In this document: one piece after another, positions 46,548 to 57,800 of the stretch
How positions within the stretch are numbered: position 1 is the first letter of the stretch
How the letters are laid out: each line of letters begins with the position of its first letter
Source of the DNA: Polytrichum commune
Lineage: Eukaryota; Streptophyta; Polytrichopsida; Polytrichales; Polytrichaceae
Direction: 5' to 3'
Assembly: GCA_950295325.1 (NCBI GenBank)
Contig: OX485807.1
Span: 37,294,440-37,358,439 of the forward strand
Length of the DNA stretch: 64,000 nt
Made by a program: the position numbers and the translations under genes
Notes under the pieces: model-generated
Told to the model about the DNA's origin: nothing
Database searches by the model: none
What the model saw: the letters and a program-made list of their open reading frames with translations, nothing else

Positions 46548-49500
46548 ATGCAAGGTAGGACTCGCTCACAAAAACCAAGTTTGATAGTAGGACTAGAGAA
46601 ATCTACTCGAAAGAGGCGGTCCTCTAAAATCAGTGATAGATTAGAACAAGATAATGTTAGAATAGAGAGTTGTTTGAACGTCGAACCTAGGACTAGGTCA
46701 ATTCTAGACACCTTAGAACTTGGAGCTCAACTTGAAGAGGAGATCACTCCCTCCAAATTGAGTGGTGAAACTTCTTCGGAAAATTACACACTTAGAGAAG
46801 AATTCCCGGTAGAAGTTGATAGGGGATTGTTGAATAGTTCACCGGTCACCATGGCCGAGGAACGGGGGATGGATCCACCACCCATACCCCCAATTCCGCC
46901 CATACCTCCTATACCCCCAATAGACCCATTGGTTAGGCCAAGAGGCCTACCAATTGTGGTTCCACAAAATTTAGCGGCGATGGATATGCCATCTCATCTC
47001 CCTAAATTTTATGGGACCAAGGATGAGGACCCCTCTCGGCACATGGAACGGTATATCGAACGGTTGGCTAGCTTCCTCATAACCGACCCGGGTTATTGGT
47101 TAGTGTGGTTTCCTACCACTCTAGAGGGGGAAGCCTATGAATGGTATCGGGATCATGCCGAGGGACATTTTAGGGGATGGGAACAATTACAAAGGGAGTT
47201 TCTTAACGAATTTAGGCCGGAAGTGGGTCAAAGTACCGCATTAAGGGCATTGTCGTCATTGAAGCAAGGAAGGGAGGAAGAAATTTCGGCTTACATTAGG
47301 AGGTTTGATTTAGTGTGCACTAGATTTGTGGGTACCATGCTCAACGACGACACGCTAAAGCAATTTTTCATTCAAGGGTTTTTTAAGTCCGGAACTATTA
47401 GGGGTGTTCTAGAAAGGAATCCCTTGACCTTGGCGGATGCCAAGCGTGCGGCTAGAGATATTGAAAACTTGGATAAAGATCACGAAAGGCTATGGAGAAG
47501 GGAGGATGAATTGATCCCACAATTCATCCCCATACGCCCTAGGGTGGTAGCGGTAGAACCCGCTAAGTATGAGAACCAAATTCCATATGCCATTGTGGAC
47601 ACCGGTCCCCGACCTTTAGCGGTTAGGGAACCGGCACCTCTTTTGGCACTACCGGGCCCTAGAACGGATCCACACTTGGAGGAGGTTGAGAGAAGACTAG
47701 GTGCTAGCCAACTAGGATTCCAAGAGGCTATGATAAAACAAATGCAAAGCCTCACGGATAAAATGTCATTAATGATCCGGAGTCAACAACCGGGGCCTCC
47801 ACCCCCGGTTGAGTCGGGTAGGCATTCTTCCGGATTATGGTGTGTCCAATGTGGCCAACCGGGCCACACGCGTCAATTTTGTAGAAGTGGACAAAACCGT
47901 GACCAAAGAGGAAACGGTAACCCACCTCAACAAAATCAACGAGGTCAAGCGCCACCTCACTATGGAAATGGAAGCAATAGAGGACCACAACCTAGAGGGC
48001 AAGGTGGCCAAAATTTAGAGAAGAAGGAATTTCATCCCTTTTGTGGAAGGTGGCACGCTCAAGGACAATGTTGGTCCGAAGGTCAAAAGTTTAATTGTAG
48101 CAATTGTGGAGGAAGTCATCCCTCGGATACGTGTCGACAACCGGACAAAATAATTAATGTCCCTTACCCGGTGGCTAATCCACAACAACAAGCAAGGGAT
48201 AATATGCGAGGTGCTAGGCCACAAGGAGTACCGGCCAATGAACTTAGGCCACCTAACTTATACTATGACCATAGTAATGCTAGGCAAACTTTTCATCCAC
48301 CGGCGGGCTTGCAAACTACAACCGGTTACATTCCAATACAAAATAGACAAGGAGTTCCACCTAATGGTAGTAACGGGAGACAAGCGCCTCCAACGGATCC
48401 GGGACCATCTAACTCCCAAGATGTTAGGTTCATGGATGGAGTGTTGGAGGCCACATGTGATGACATGCTTCCTCTCCCAACGAGAATTGGAGAGGAGCAA
48501 AGTCAATGGCCTCCTCACACCAATGCTATTACATATGAGTTAGTGAAGGGTAAGGGTGTGGTTGAAGAAGCACCTGCACTAGCGGTAACTACTAGGGCTA
48601 GGAGAGGGGATGCCCCGTTGGAGGTAGGAATAGGAGAGCAAGGAAATTACTCTTCGGATGAAGAGATTAATCTCTCCGAGTTGGATAGGGTAGCTAGAAG
48701 AGCTACTAAGGATGTGGAGAGGGAAAATATAATTTTACAAGATAGGGAGAGGACTAATGCGGTACATGACTTGGATAATAGCGATGTGGGTGAATGGGAA
48801 GGACCGGGGGTTCCCGTAGACGAATTCGACGTAGTGGGTAATTCTAAGGTGGAAAGATCTACCGGGTACGACTTGTGGGCGGACCTTAGTACATTCAAGG
48901 CGGATATTACTTTCGGCCAACTATTGGAAATTTCACCCACGGCAAGGAAAACATTAAAGGAGGGCATGCCGGTACACAAGAGGATGAAGAAGGTGAAAGC
49001 TAAAATAGCCGCTAGGATCCAATCACAAGGTGGAAGAGACGTGAAAGCTATAGAAATAGAAGTTGTTATAGTAGATAAGGTGGTTCCTAATGTGCTAGTC
49101 GACGGAGGGAGTAGTCTAAATATACTACCGGAGGATACTATGAAAAAATTGGGACTTGGACTCACGGGGCCTTCACCTTTGGTCATAAATATGGCAAATC
49201 AAAGTTCGACTACGCCTTTGGGGATGATCAAGGATTGTAGAATGACTACGGGAGGTGAGGAGTACTTGGTCACCTTCCATGTCATTAAAATGCACTCCAA
49301 CAAGGACACCTTCCCCATTTTGCTAGGTAGGCCTTGGTTGCGGATGGCGAATGCTATGGTCAATTGGGGTGGACCTAAACCATCCATCACTTATGGTCCG
49401 GAGGGTAATAGGGTCATAGTGTCCATTGGTTCATTAGAAGGATGGATGAAGAAGGAGATGTATTTGCCATTGGAGAAGGAAATTGATGACTTAAACGAGA

Positions 49501-52500
49501 ATGAGATTGGCAAGGCATTGGTGGGAGTCGTCCATCCCGAAGGTCAAAGGGTTGTTATAGATTCGGGCTCGGGAAGTCTAGGTCCTAATTTTTACAATTA
49601 TGGGGATAATGGGGATTATGCCCAATGGCTAAGGGAGTACCCCGAGTCCGAGGTTGATGTAATGGTTACATTTCACCAAGTAGGCTTAGGGAGTGAATTT
49701 CCTAGTGTTAGTTTAGGAGAGGGCTCATTGTTGGAGCCATGTGAGGTGCTGACCGAGGAAGAGTGGGTTAGCGGTGGGTTAACACCTTGGGTAGATGACG
49801 TGGAAGAGGGTGAGGTTAGTTTAATTCATGTAGATGGGACTCAAGAGGAGGATGTGATTATTGAGTCATCGAAATTGGAGGAGCCTTTACATTTCAAGAC
49901 CACGTCTACGGGGATAGTTGTAGGTCAAGATGTGAAAGATTACCCCAATGTGCCTTCCGATTGGTATCGGAACAAAGAGGAACAAGCACATGTGTCGGAA
50001 GCGGATTGGCGGTACGTGGATGTGAAATTAAAGAATGGAAAAACCCGACAAATGAAGATGGGCTCCAAATTGGGGGAGAAAGAGGTTAGGGAGTATAGCA
50101 ATTTGGTGGATGAGTTTAGTGATACTTTTGCATGGTCCTACGATGAGCTTAAGGGAATTCCTAGGGAAATGGTAGAGCACCGGATTCCTTTAATTCCGGG
50201 GGCGAGGCCAATTAGACAAAAGGAGAGGAGGATGAATCCTCAATTGCAATTGTTGGTGAAAGCGGAATTGGAAAGGTTATTGAAGGCCGGGTTTATCAAG
50301 CCGGTGGAAATCACGGATTGGGTTTCTCCTATGGTCTTAGTAAAGAAAAAAAATGGGAAATTAAGGGTTTGTGTCGACTATAGGAAATTGAATTCGTGCA
50401 CACAAAAGGATCACTTCCCCTTACCTTTTATCACCTTGTTGCTTGAGGAGGTTGGAGGTCATTCGCGATATACCTTTATGGATGGGTATGCGGGTTATAA
50501 TCAAATTTCCATAGCCCTCCAAGATATCCATAAAACGGCTTTTACTACACCTTGGGGTACTTTTGTGTGGGTAGTGATGCCATTTGGGTTATGTAATGCC
50601 CCGGCTACTTTCCAACGATTAGTAATGTATATCTTCACCGACTTGTTGTTCAAATACATGACCGTCTTTGTGGACGATTTTAGCACACAAAGTAATGTGG
50701 ATGATCACCTACATTGTGTTAGGGAGGCATTGGTTAGGTGTAGGAAGATGAGGTTAGCATTGAACCCGGATAAGACATTTTTGGGAGTGAATAAGGGAGT
50801 GTTGTTGGGTTATGTTGTTAGTGAGAAAGGTAGAGAACCCGATCCGGATAAGATTGCGGCCATAAGCGACTTGGCAACTCCAACCAATTCCAAGGGGATC
50901 TCTAAGTTGTTAGGACATGTGGGATGGTACCGGGAACTTATTCCTAATTTTTCAAAGATAGCGGTGCCCATTATCCATTTGCTCAAAAAGGATGTCAAAT
51001 TCGAGTGGACGGATGCTTGTCAAAAAGCCTTTGAGGAATTGCGGGATAGGTTGAGCACCTATCCGGTGTTGATACCACCCAATTGGGGTAAACCTTTTCA
51101 CGTCTATTGTGATGCTAGTAATGTGGCAATAGGGAGTGCGCTTTGTCAAGCAACGGGAGAAAAAAAGAAGGATCAACCTATAGCTTATGCGAGTAAGCAA
51201 TTGACCCCCGCCGAAAGAAACTACTCTACAACGGAGAGGGAGTGCCTAGCCATGGTGTTTTCCGTTAAAAAGTTTAGGCATTACCTCATGTGCAACCCGG
51301 TTGTATTTTTTGTTGACCACATGGCTATCAAGTATCTAATTAACAAGGCGGAGTTAAGTGGTAGGTTAGCTAGGTGGGTTTTGTTATTAGAAGAATTCGA
51401 CTACACGGTGGAATATAAACCGGGTCGTATGCATTTACAAGCGGACCACTTGTCTAGGTTGTCGGAGGAGATAGGAAAAAATCCGGTAAATGATATGTTA
51501 GTAGATGATAGCCTCTTTGTGGTCACTTCTACACCGGAGTGGTATGCGGGCATAGTGGAATTTCTAACAACCCACAAGTTGCCCAAAGAGTGGACAAAAG
51601 AAGAGAGAAGGAAGGTGAGGGTAAATAGTAGGCAATTTGTTGTAGTGGGCCATAGGTTGTTTAGAAGGGGGTCCGATGATATTTTACGACGATGCGTGTC
51701 AAAAACGGAGGTTGAAGCGATTTTAATCGCTTGCCACGATAGCGCTTGCGGCAGTCACTTCTCGGGTCAACTCACCGGGCAAAAAATACTTAGAGCGGGC
51801 TACTTTTGGCCTACACTATTTAAGGACGCCCATGACTATGTAAGGAAATGCGACGCTTGCCAACGGTATGCCCGAAACGACCTTAGAATGGAGATGCCTT
51901 TACATGTATCATTACCCTTAATTCCTTTCGAAAAATGGGGCATCGACTATGTGGGTGAGGTCCATCCCCAATCTTCAAAAGGAATGAAATATATTGTGGT
52001 GGCAACCGAGTACCTCACCAAGTGGGCGGAAGCCAAAGCGGTGAAGACCGACACGGCGGAACACGCGGCAACATTTATGTACGAAAACATAATTTCGCGG
52101 TTCGGGGTGCCGAAGATCCTAGTAAGCGATAGGGGTACTCACTTTTTGAATGACTTGATTCGAGAGATGACAAAGAAATTTAAAATTGATCACCGGAAGA
52201 CTACTCCCTACCACCCACAAACCAATGGACAAACGGAAAGGGTTAACAGAATTTTGGTGAGTATACTACGCAAGACGGTTATAGACTCGAAGCGGGATTG
52301 GGATACGAAACTAACGGCGGCACTTTGGGCATACCGTACAACCTATAAGGTAACTACGCGTGCTACACCATTTTCCTTAGTCTATGGTCTTGAAGCGACA
52401 CTACCAATCGAATATGAAGTCGAGTCACTTAGGGTGGCCGTGAGTACGAGACTTACCGAAAGTCAATCCTTACGAAATCGACTAACCGATTTGGAAGCAC

Positions 52501-52787
52501 TTGACGAAGGGAGGAGAATGGCGGCTCAACATATTGAGGCAATCCAAAGAAGGAGAAAGATTACTTTCGACAAACGACATAAGAGAAGGGCCCTAACACC
52601 GGGAATGATGGTCATGATTCAAGACGCACGAAACCTTGAATTTCCGGCGAAATTCAATGCGGTATGGTTAGGACCTTACCTTGTCTATGAGGTCTTTCCT
52701 AATAATTCAATTCAATTGGAAACGTTGAATGGTGAGCTCTTTCCTACCCGTACATCGGGAAGTAGATGTAAGGAGTACCGAGCTTGA
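46548..52787 (+). CDS. Ty3-type gag-pol polyprotein, 2,079 aa
   Basis: One open frame from ATG 46548 to TGA 52787. Gag capsid-like domain at about 145-310 (EWYRDHAEGHFRGWEQLQRE, then LKQGREEEISAYIRRF); CCHC knuckle CVQCGQPGHTRQFC at 432 and a second Cys/His-rich stretch after it; aspartic protease with VDGGSSLNILPED (D852); RT with FVDDF (D1376, D1377); RNase H start YCDAS (D1522); integrase HHCC from H1730, catalytic D1800-D1861-E1897 with the exact DD(35)E spacing; then a GPY-like WLGPYLVYEV. All catalytic residues are present, so activity is plausible. No frameshift between gag and pol. No envelope gene and no chromodomain. The gag-protease linker (about 560-830) is long, acidic and unassigned. 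Confidence 0.95.
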   Translation: MQGRTRSQKPSLIVGLEKSTRKRRSSKISDRLEQDNVRIESCLNVEPRTRSILDTLELGAQLEEEITPSKLSGETSSENYTLREEFPVEVDRGLLNSSPVTMAEERGMDPPPIPPIPPIPPIPPIDPLVRPRGLPIVVPQNLAAMDMPSHLPKFYGTKDEDPSRHMERYIERLASFLITDPGYWLVWFPTTLEGEAYEWYRDHAEGHFRGWEQLQREFLNEFRPEVGQSTALRALSSLKQGREEEISAYIRRFDLVCTRFVGTMLNDDTLKQFFIQGFFKSGTIRGVLERNPLTLADAKRAARDIENLDKDHERLWRREDELIPQFIPIRPRVVAVEPAKYENQIPYAIVDTGPRPLAVREPAPLLALPGPRTDPHLEEVERRLGASQLGFQEAMIKQMQSLTDKMSLMIRSQQPGPPPPVESGRHSSGLWCVQCGQPGHTRQFCRSGQNRDQRGNGNPPQQNQRGQAPPHYGNGSNRGPQPRGQGGQNLEKKEFHPFCGRWHAQGQCWSEGQKFNCSNCGGSHPSDTCRQPDKIINVPYPVANPQQQARDNMRGARPQGVPANELRPPNLYYDHSNARQTFHPPAGLQTTTGYIPIQNRQGVPPNGSNGRQAPPTDPGPSNSQDVRFMDGVLEATCDDMLPLPTRIGEEQSQWPPHTNAITYELVKGKGVVEEAPALAVTTRARRGDAPLEVGIGEQGNYSSDEEINLSELDRVARRATKDVERENIILQDRERTNAVHDLDNSDVGEWEGPGVPVDEFDVVGNSKVERSTGYDLWADLSTFKADITFGQLLEISPTARKTLKEGMPVHKRMKKVKAKIAARIQSQGGRDVKAIEIEVVIVDKVVPNVLVDGGSSLNILPEDTMKKLGLGLTGPSPLVINMANQSSTTPLGMIKDCRMTTGGEEYLVTFHVIKMHSNKDTFPILLGRPWLRMANAMVNWGGPKPSITYGPEGNRVIVSIGSLEGWMKKEMYLPLEKEIDDLNENEIGKALVGVVHPEGQRVVIDSGSGSLGPNFYNYGDNGDYAQWLREYPESEVDVMVTFHQVGLGSEFPSVSLGEGSLLEPCEVLTEEEWVSGGLTPWVDDVEEGEVSLIHVDGTQEEDVIIESSKLEEPLHFKTTSTGIVVGQDVKDYPNVPSDWYRNKEEQAHVSEADWRYVDVKLKNGKTRQMKMGSKLGEKEVREYSNLVDEFSDTFAWSYDELKGIPREMVEHRIPLIPGARPIRQKERRMNPQLQLLVKAELERLLKAGFIKPVEITDWVSPMVLVKKKNGKLRVCVDYRKLNSCTQKDHFPLPFITLLLEEVGGHSRYTFMDGYAGYNQISIALQDIHKTAFTTPWGTFVWVVMPFGLCNAPATFQRLVMYIFTDLLFKYMTVFVDDFSTQSNVDDHLHCVREALVRCRKMRLALNPDKTFLGVNKGVLLGYVVSEKGREPDPDKIAAISDLATPTNSKGISKLLGHVGWYRELIPNFSKIAVPIIHLLKKDVKFEWTDACQKAFEELRDRLSTYPVLIPPNWGKPFHVYCDASNVAIGSALCQATGEKKKDQPIAYASKQLTPAERNYSTTERECLAMVFSVKKFRHYLMCNPVVFFVDHMAIKYLINKAELSGRLARWVLLLEEFDYTVEYKPGRMHLQADHLSRLSEEIGKNPVNDMLVDDSLFVVTSTPEWYAGIVEFLTTHKLPKEWTKEERRKVRVNSRQFVVVGHRLFRRGSDDILRRCVSKTEVEAILIACHDSACGSHFSGQLTGQKILRAGYFWPTLFKDAHDYVRKCDACQRYARNDLRMEMPLHVSLPLIPFEKWGIDYVGEVHPQSSKGMKYIVVATEYLTKWAEAKAVKTDTAEHAATFMYENIISRFGVPKILVSDRGTHFLNDLIREMTKKFKIDHRKTTPYHPQTNGQTERVNRILVSILRKTVIDSKRDWDTKLTAALWAYRTTYKVTTRATPFSLVYGLEATLPIEYEVESLRVAVSTRLTESQSLRNRLTDLEALDEGRRMAAQHIEAIQRRRKITFDKRHKRRALTPGMMVMIQDARNLEFPAKFNAVWLGPYLVYEVFPNNSIQLETLNGELFPTRTSGSRCKEYRA

Positions 52788-52848
52788 CTAGGCAACTTAC
52801 CCTCGGAGCAAGAGATGTTTGGATTCATCCCCCGATGGTCGCCAATTA

Positions 52849-54736
52849 TGTGAGCCCAAAAGGGTGCCCACATTTAGTCTTAGACCCTTGAAACGTTAGT
52901 TGATGCACTTTGAAGTAGCATGTTACTTCACAAAAATATAAAAAGAGTGAAATGTTAGTCTTAGAAGTACCATGTTGTAAGAGGCTAGGATGTGAGTTGT
53001 TATTGTGTTTTTACCTTCGGAAGGATTTGAGTGAATGAGGATAGGTAAGGAGAACTTGGATTGAATAGTTAGTGAGTAGGCTAGTACAAATGGATGGAGA
53101 CAACCAAAGTGACTCAAGAGGCAAGTGCATTCGAATTGGGATGAATGGAGGATCACATGGAGCGCACAAGTGGACCACCTCATCATGGCCACTTAATGGG
53201 GAAGGCCCAAGGAAGAATGCAAGGTGGAGGATAAGCAAATTCTCAAAGCACCAATCAAATCACGAGTTAAGCATCGTGGTTTGAATTAAGTGGTGAGCGA
53301 CGATTTGGGAAAGTAAGGGGAGAAAGTTATGGCGGCGGAAAGCGAAGGAGGCTAAGTTTGGATTGAAGCATCCCAAGTTTGGTAAAGTGTGGTAGGTAGA
53401 AAGCCAAGGCTAGTTAAATGTTCGAATTAGGATCCTTGTTGATCATTTGAGGGAGGAAGGCTTAGAAGATAGGATTGGCGCCTACTAAGTAGGAGGAAAT
53501 CTCAAGGGCTTATCGTGAGCCTTGAGGGTGCTCACCCCCTCAAGCTTACTATATAATCCCTCATTCTTCCCTCACTCATCCTCTCTTTCCTTTGTGCTCC
53601 AAGGCACCCCACGAGTTATAAGTGTGGGTGTGGGAAGCCATATTGGAGCACATGTGTGTGCTTAGTTTTTAGTTTGAGAGCCAAGGCTTGTTAGCCTTGA
53701 AGAGGGCTTGACCTCTTGGTAGAATTAGTGTTGACGTGAAGGATTTTAAAGTTAATTCATGATTCCAATTTGTGGTACTTTAAGTTCATGTTTTGAATAC
53801 ACGTGGTTGCAAGTTCCATGTTTAAGAGTTGAGCACTTGATGTTGTGATGAGTGCAAAAATATACTTGTGTGGATTAGTTAGTCTTAGTGAAGTTAGGAA
53901 ATTCTCTCTCCCCCTCTCCTCTCTAGGATTTTAGGATTTTAGGATTAGAGAAGAATTGTGTGATTAGAAAGGGGTTGTTAGTAGAATTAGGGAAATTAGG
54001 TAGGAAGATTAGTTAAGGGCTTGAATAATTAGTGAGGTAGTTGGGGATTACAACTACAAAGTTGTGGGTTTATGAAGGAGCTGGGTTTGTTTAGTTAGAA
54101 AGTAAAGAGCTGGGTTTATGAAGGACCTGGGTTTGTTTAGTTAGAAGCTAAGGAGCTGGGTTCATGAAGGAGCTGGGTTTGTTTAGTTAGAAAGTAAAGA
54201 GCTGGGTTTATGAAGGACCTGGGTTTGTTTAGTTAGAAGCTAAGGAGCTGGGTTCATGAAGGAGCTGGGTTTGTTTAGTTAGAAGCTAAGAAGCTGGGTT
54301 TATGAAGGAGCTGGGTTTATGAAGGAGCTAGGTTTATGTAATTAGAAAGTAAAGAGATGGGTTCATGAAGGAGCTTAGTAGATAGCCTACCTAATTAGCT
54401 CATAGACAAGTAGTTAGTTACATTATGCTAGTTAGTGTTATGTGTGGCTTTCACAAGTAAATGTATTTGAGATTGACTATAGAGAATAGTGTTTTTTTTA
54501 ACACTTGCATCCTCTCTTTAAAAATAAACCACGTGCACAACTTAATGGAGAATGTGGAGCACTCTCGCGATGGCAAGACAAAGGAAGCAAAGACCAAAGT
54601 TAAATCCAAGACCACTTGAAGGGTGAACCTTGCACTATGGACTCATCCAAGTCCAAATCCAATACCGCGGAGGAATGTGAGCCCAAACCCACTACTCGGA
54701 CTACGGACGCTTAAGGGTGGGGGGTTTGGCCTCACA
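52849..54736 (+). repeat. Ty3 element 3' LTR
   Basis: 1,888 bp, collinear with the 5' LTR apart from a 17-bp unit missing near 54075. TATATAA at 53550-53556 points into the downstream protease gene. The sequence just upstream (52817-52848) is not purine-rich; the nearest purine tract, GGAGCAAGAGATG, lies at 52805-52817. Confidence 0.95.
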
Positions 54737-54821
54737 GGGTGTAGGGTTCTTTGTTGAGTGTTTGTACTTGGTTTCATCCCCGCATCGTGCCAAGAGAGCG
54801 ATTCCTCACTGCGCTGGGGCT

Positions 54822-57800
54822 ATGGCGACCTCCTCGCAAAAGCAGCAACTGCCATGGACAACTGCGAAGTTGGTTCCTGAAGCTCTTAAGCACCGGCTGC
54901 ACGTTCTTGAAGATCCTGCATTGATCGCAATCCTTGGGCGCCCAAATTTTGTGACGATGGTGGTTTTCGGTGCTGCTGGTTGGCAACAGGGGGTGAGTCT
55001 TTTGCCCATTTGTTTTTAAAGAATTCAGGTTTGTAAGTTTTTTTGCTCCAATCTGCATGTAAATTGCTTGTATCTTCCAGATGTGGCCGCAGGCTTGTGA
55101 TTCTTCTTGTTTGTGATGCTTGTGTGTGTCTTCTTGCTGGTTAGGGTTTAGAATGAGTTGTGATTCTTCTTGTTTGTGATGCTTGTGTGTGTCTTCTTGC
55201 TGGTTAGGGTTTAGAATGATTTGTGATTCTTCTTGTTTGTGATGCTTGTGTGTGTTTTCTTGCTGGTTAGGGTTTAGAATGAGTTGTGATTCTTCTTGTT
55301 TGTGATGCTTGTGTGTGTCTTCTTGCTGGTTAGGGTTTAGAATGAGGAACACGTCCTTCGAGGTGTCTAGTCCTTCGAGACTAGAATGTTCTCGAGGTTA
55401 GGGTTCTAGACAGAGGTTGTCCTTCATATTGGCTTCCCTCACTCAATGGCAATTCTTTTCCAATCCCAGCCTCACACTATAGTAAATAAGAAAGTTTGAA
55501 CTTGCAAAAACCTCCCTTAGAATTGCTTGATGATGTCAGTCCTCTTCTTTTAGTTCTCTTCACTGGGTCATTTGAATTGTAACTTAGGTCTGAGTGCAGA
55601 TTTGAGGGGATAGTATGATTAGGTCATGCACAGGACTGCTCATTTGGCTCGTCGAATTTGTATTTCATTGTCAAAGGATGTCCTTCATTCTAAACTCCCC
55701 TCTCTCAATTGCTAATCTTTTCCAATCCCATCCACACTCAAGTAAATAAGAGAGATTGAACTTGCAAACAACTCCCTTGGAATTGCATGATGATGTCGGT
55801 CCTCTTCCTTTAGCTCTCTTCACTGGGTCATTTGAATTGTAACTTAGGTCTGAGTGCAGATTTGAGGGGATAGTATGCTTAGATTATGCACAGGACTTGC
55901 CACTTGCCTCACTGCTTCAGTCATTCGATTTCACAAATCACTGAACATTTTATCTTTGTTATGATTGCAGATGTTTGGGGGACAAAGGATTTACAGGAGC
56001 ACTATGACATACAATAGGAAGCAATGTGCAGCTCTGTTTTTGGAAGCTGAGTACGATGCCCTGATCCTTGAAGCCTATTCGGAGTCCAGAGTCACTACAG
56101 AGAGGTTAAAGAATGGCAGGTACCCTTTCTCTTGTATTTTTTGCAAGGAAATACATAAAGATAAGAATATGACATCTTACCATAGGATGTTTAACCTATG
56201 TAAGGTGTATAAACAACCCGCTGCGCTGAAGATGTATCCAACATGGGAGAAGAGCGACCACGCGGAGCTGAACAGGGTTGCGAAGAAGTACGGGAAAGTT
56301 TTCGCCTTCACAAACCCAACAAAGCCCTCTGCTACACCGAAACGGAAGGCCGAGGACGTCCTTCATACCCCCTGTGAAAAGCGTCGCCATTTCGCATCGT
56401 CTGAAGCATGTAAACCACGAGTTGAGGGTCCGTGCCAGGTTTCGCGGTCTAGGGCGAGTCCTAAACCTATGCATGTGAAATTCCAGGAACCCCAAGTTGA
56501 GGACTTGTCCGAGGAGAGTGACGAGAATATGGAGGATTGCTCTGAAGATCAGTGTCAGGAGCGTTCGGAGAAAGAAGACAGTGACAACAATACACCGGCT
56601 GATGCAGCCCGAAATTCGATGGATGCCCGCTCGACTTCTCCAGATACAACATCCGAGAAGGGTGATTTTCGCGTGGTGAGACACAGTCCTGCCGTGCGCT
56701 CTCTCACCCGTGAGGACATTGAAGAACGTGCGTGGGTTAAGGCCAGGTTGAAGTTTCCTGATGGAAACTCTGCGTGTGCTCCTCCTCCGCCCGCGCCTGT
56801 AGATGTGAGTGGATTATACACCCTCATCACTGAGGTCAATGTCGACTGGCTTCCCAAAGACCTCCTCAATGATCCGCAGGGTTGCCTTCAGTTCCTGCAT
56901 AAGATGGTGGAGGACGGCACCCTCGGCACGAAACTTGGCAGCGCATTTGGGACATGGTATCTTTACGGCAATGCGGTACGTGTTAAGGATGCCATTCATT
57001 GTCAAAGTTTGTCATTCAGTATAAATTCTTGCTTGTTTTGGGTGACAGATGTGTTTTTTGTCTGGTTATAGTAACACTCTGTATTACTTGACTGTGTTGA
57101 TGCAGTTCCAGAATAATCGCAACCCAGACGAACACATGGCGGTCCTTCAGAAGATAAAGAATCAAATTCGATGCTTCAACAACACTTCGGACGTGCAGAG
57201 GTACGAAGAACTTATGCGCCTGAAGGAATACCTTGACTACAGAATCCGCACTCAGGAGTATGAGGCGAACCTAGCAGCGGCCAATGGGAACGCTGAGGAG
57301 TTGCGTACAAAGTACGTGAAGGCCAAGCTCGACAAATTTGACGATGCTGAGAAGAGTCGCGCCGAACAGGAGAAGTGGGGGTGGTCCCCGCTTTACCGCA
57401 TTTTCAAGGAATGGCCCCTGCCCAACTTCCAGAAATCTCCTTGGACACACACGCAGAATGAATGGGTGGAGTTAGAGAAAGCTTTGTTGGAAAATGTCAG
57501 TACCGAGCCGCTCTCCCTTGAACTAGAGTGTCCCCATATCGTGCGGGCTTTCCTGTTGTTGTTCAGGACATTACATGGTCGCACTCGTCCTCTTCCTCAT
57601 CCTGACGCAGGTTTTACTTTGGACTACATTATAGACTGTGCAGTGGACAATGAGAAATCTGTTGCATTAACAAATGTAGTGCATAACTTAGCTGCAACAG
57701 GGTGGGCTTTATTTCCAGGCATTCAATCTGTGGTTGATAACTACAGCAATCTCCATTCAGACACAGTTGCCCTGCTTAATTACGAGCCCAAGAAGCAGGT

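Larger units (their letters stand above)
43734..54736 (+). mobile_element. Complete young Ty3-type LTR retrotransposon, 11.0 kb
   Basis: LTRs 43734-45638 and 52849-54736 start TGTGAG and end CTCACA. Target duplication GGGTG is perfect (43729-43733 and 54737-54741). The single gag-pol frame is uninterrupted. The LTRs differ, as far as I can see by eye, only by one 17-bp repeat unit, so insertion was recent. Domain order PR-RT-RH-IN makes it Ty3-type; no chromodomain follows integrase. Odd points: 1.9-kb LTRs with internal tandem repeats, a primer site unlike the usual initiator-Met one, and no clear polypurine tract. Inserted 85 bp upstream of the protease gene ATG, in the same orientation. 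Confidence 0.95.

Noticed and set aside
48647-49186. Minus-strand 179-codon frame
   Set aside because: Antisense of the Ty3 gag-pol frame; composition shadow.
54774-55352. Minus-strand 192-codon frame with a 21-residue repeat (ILNPNQQEDTHKHHKQEESQ)
   Set aside because: It is the antisense of the 4 x 63-bp intron minisatellite; a 63-bp unit keeps any open frame open. No start context or homology.
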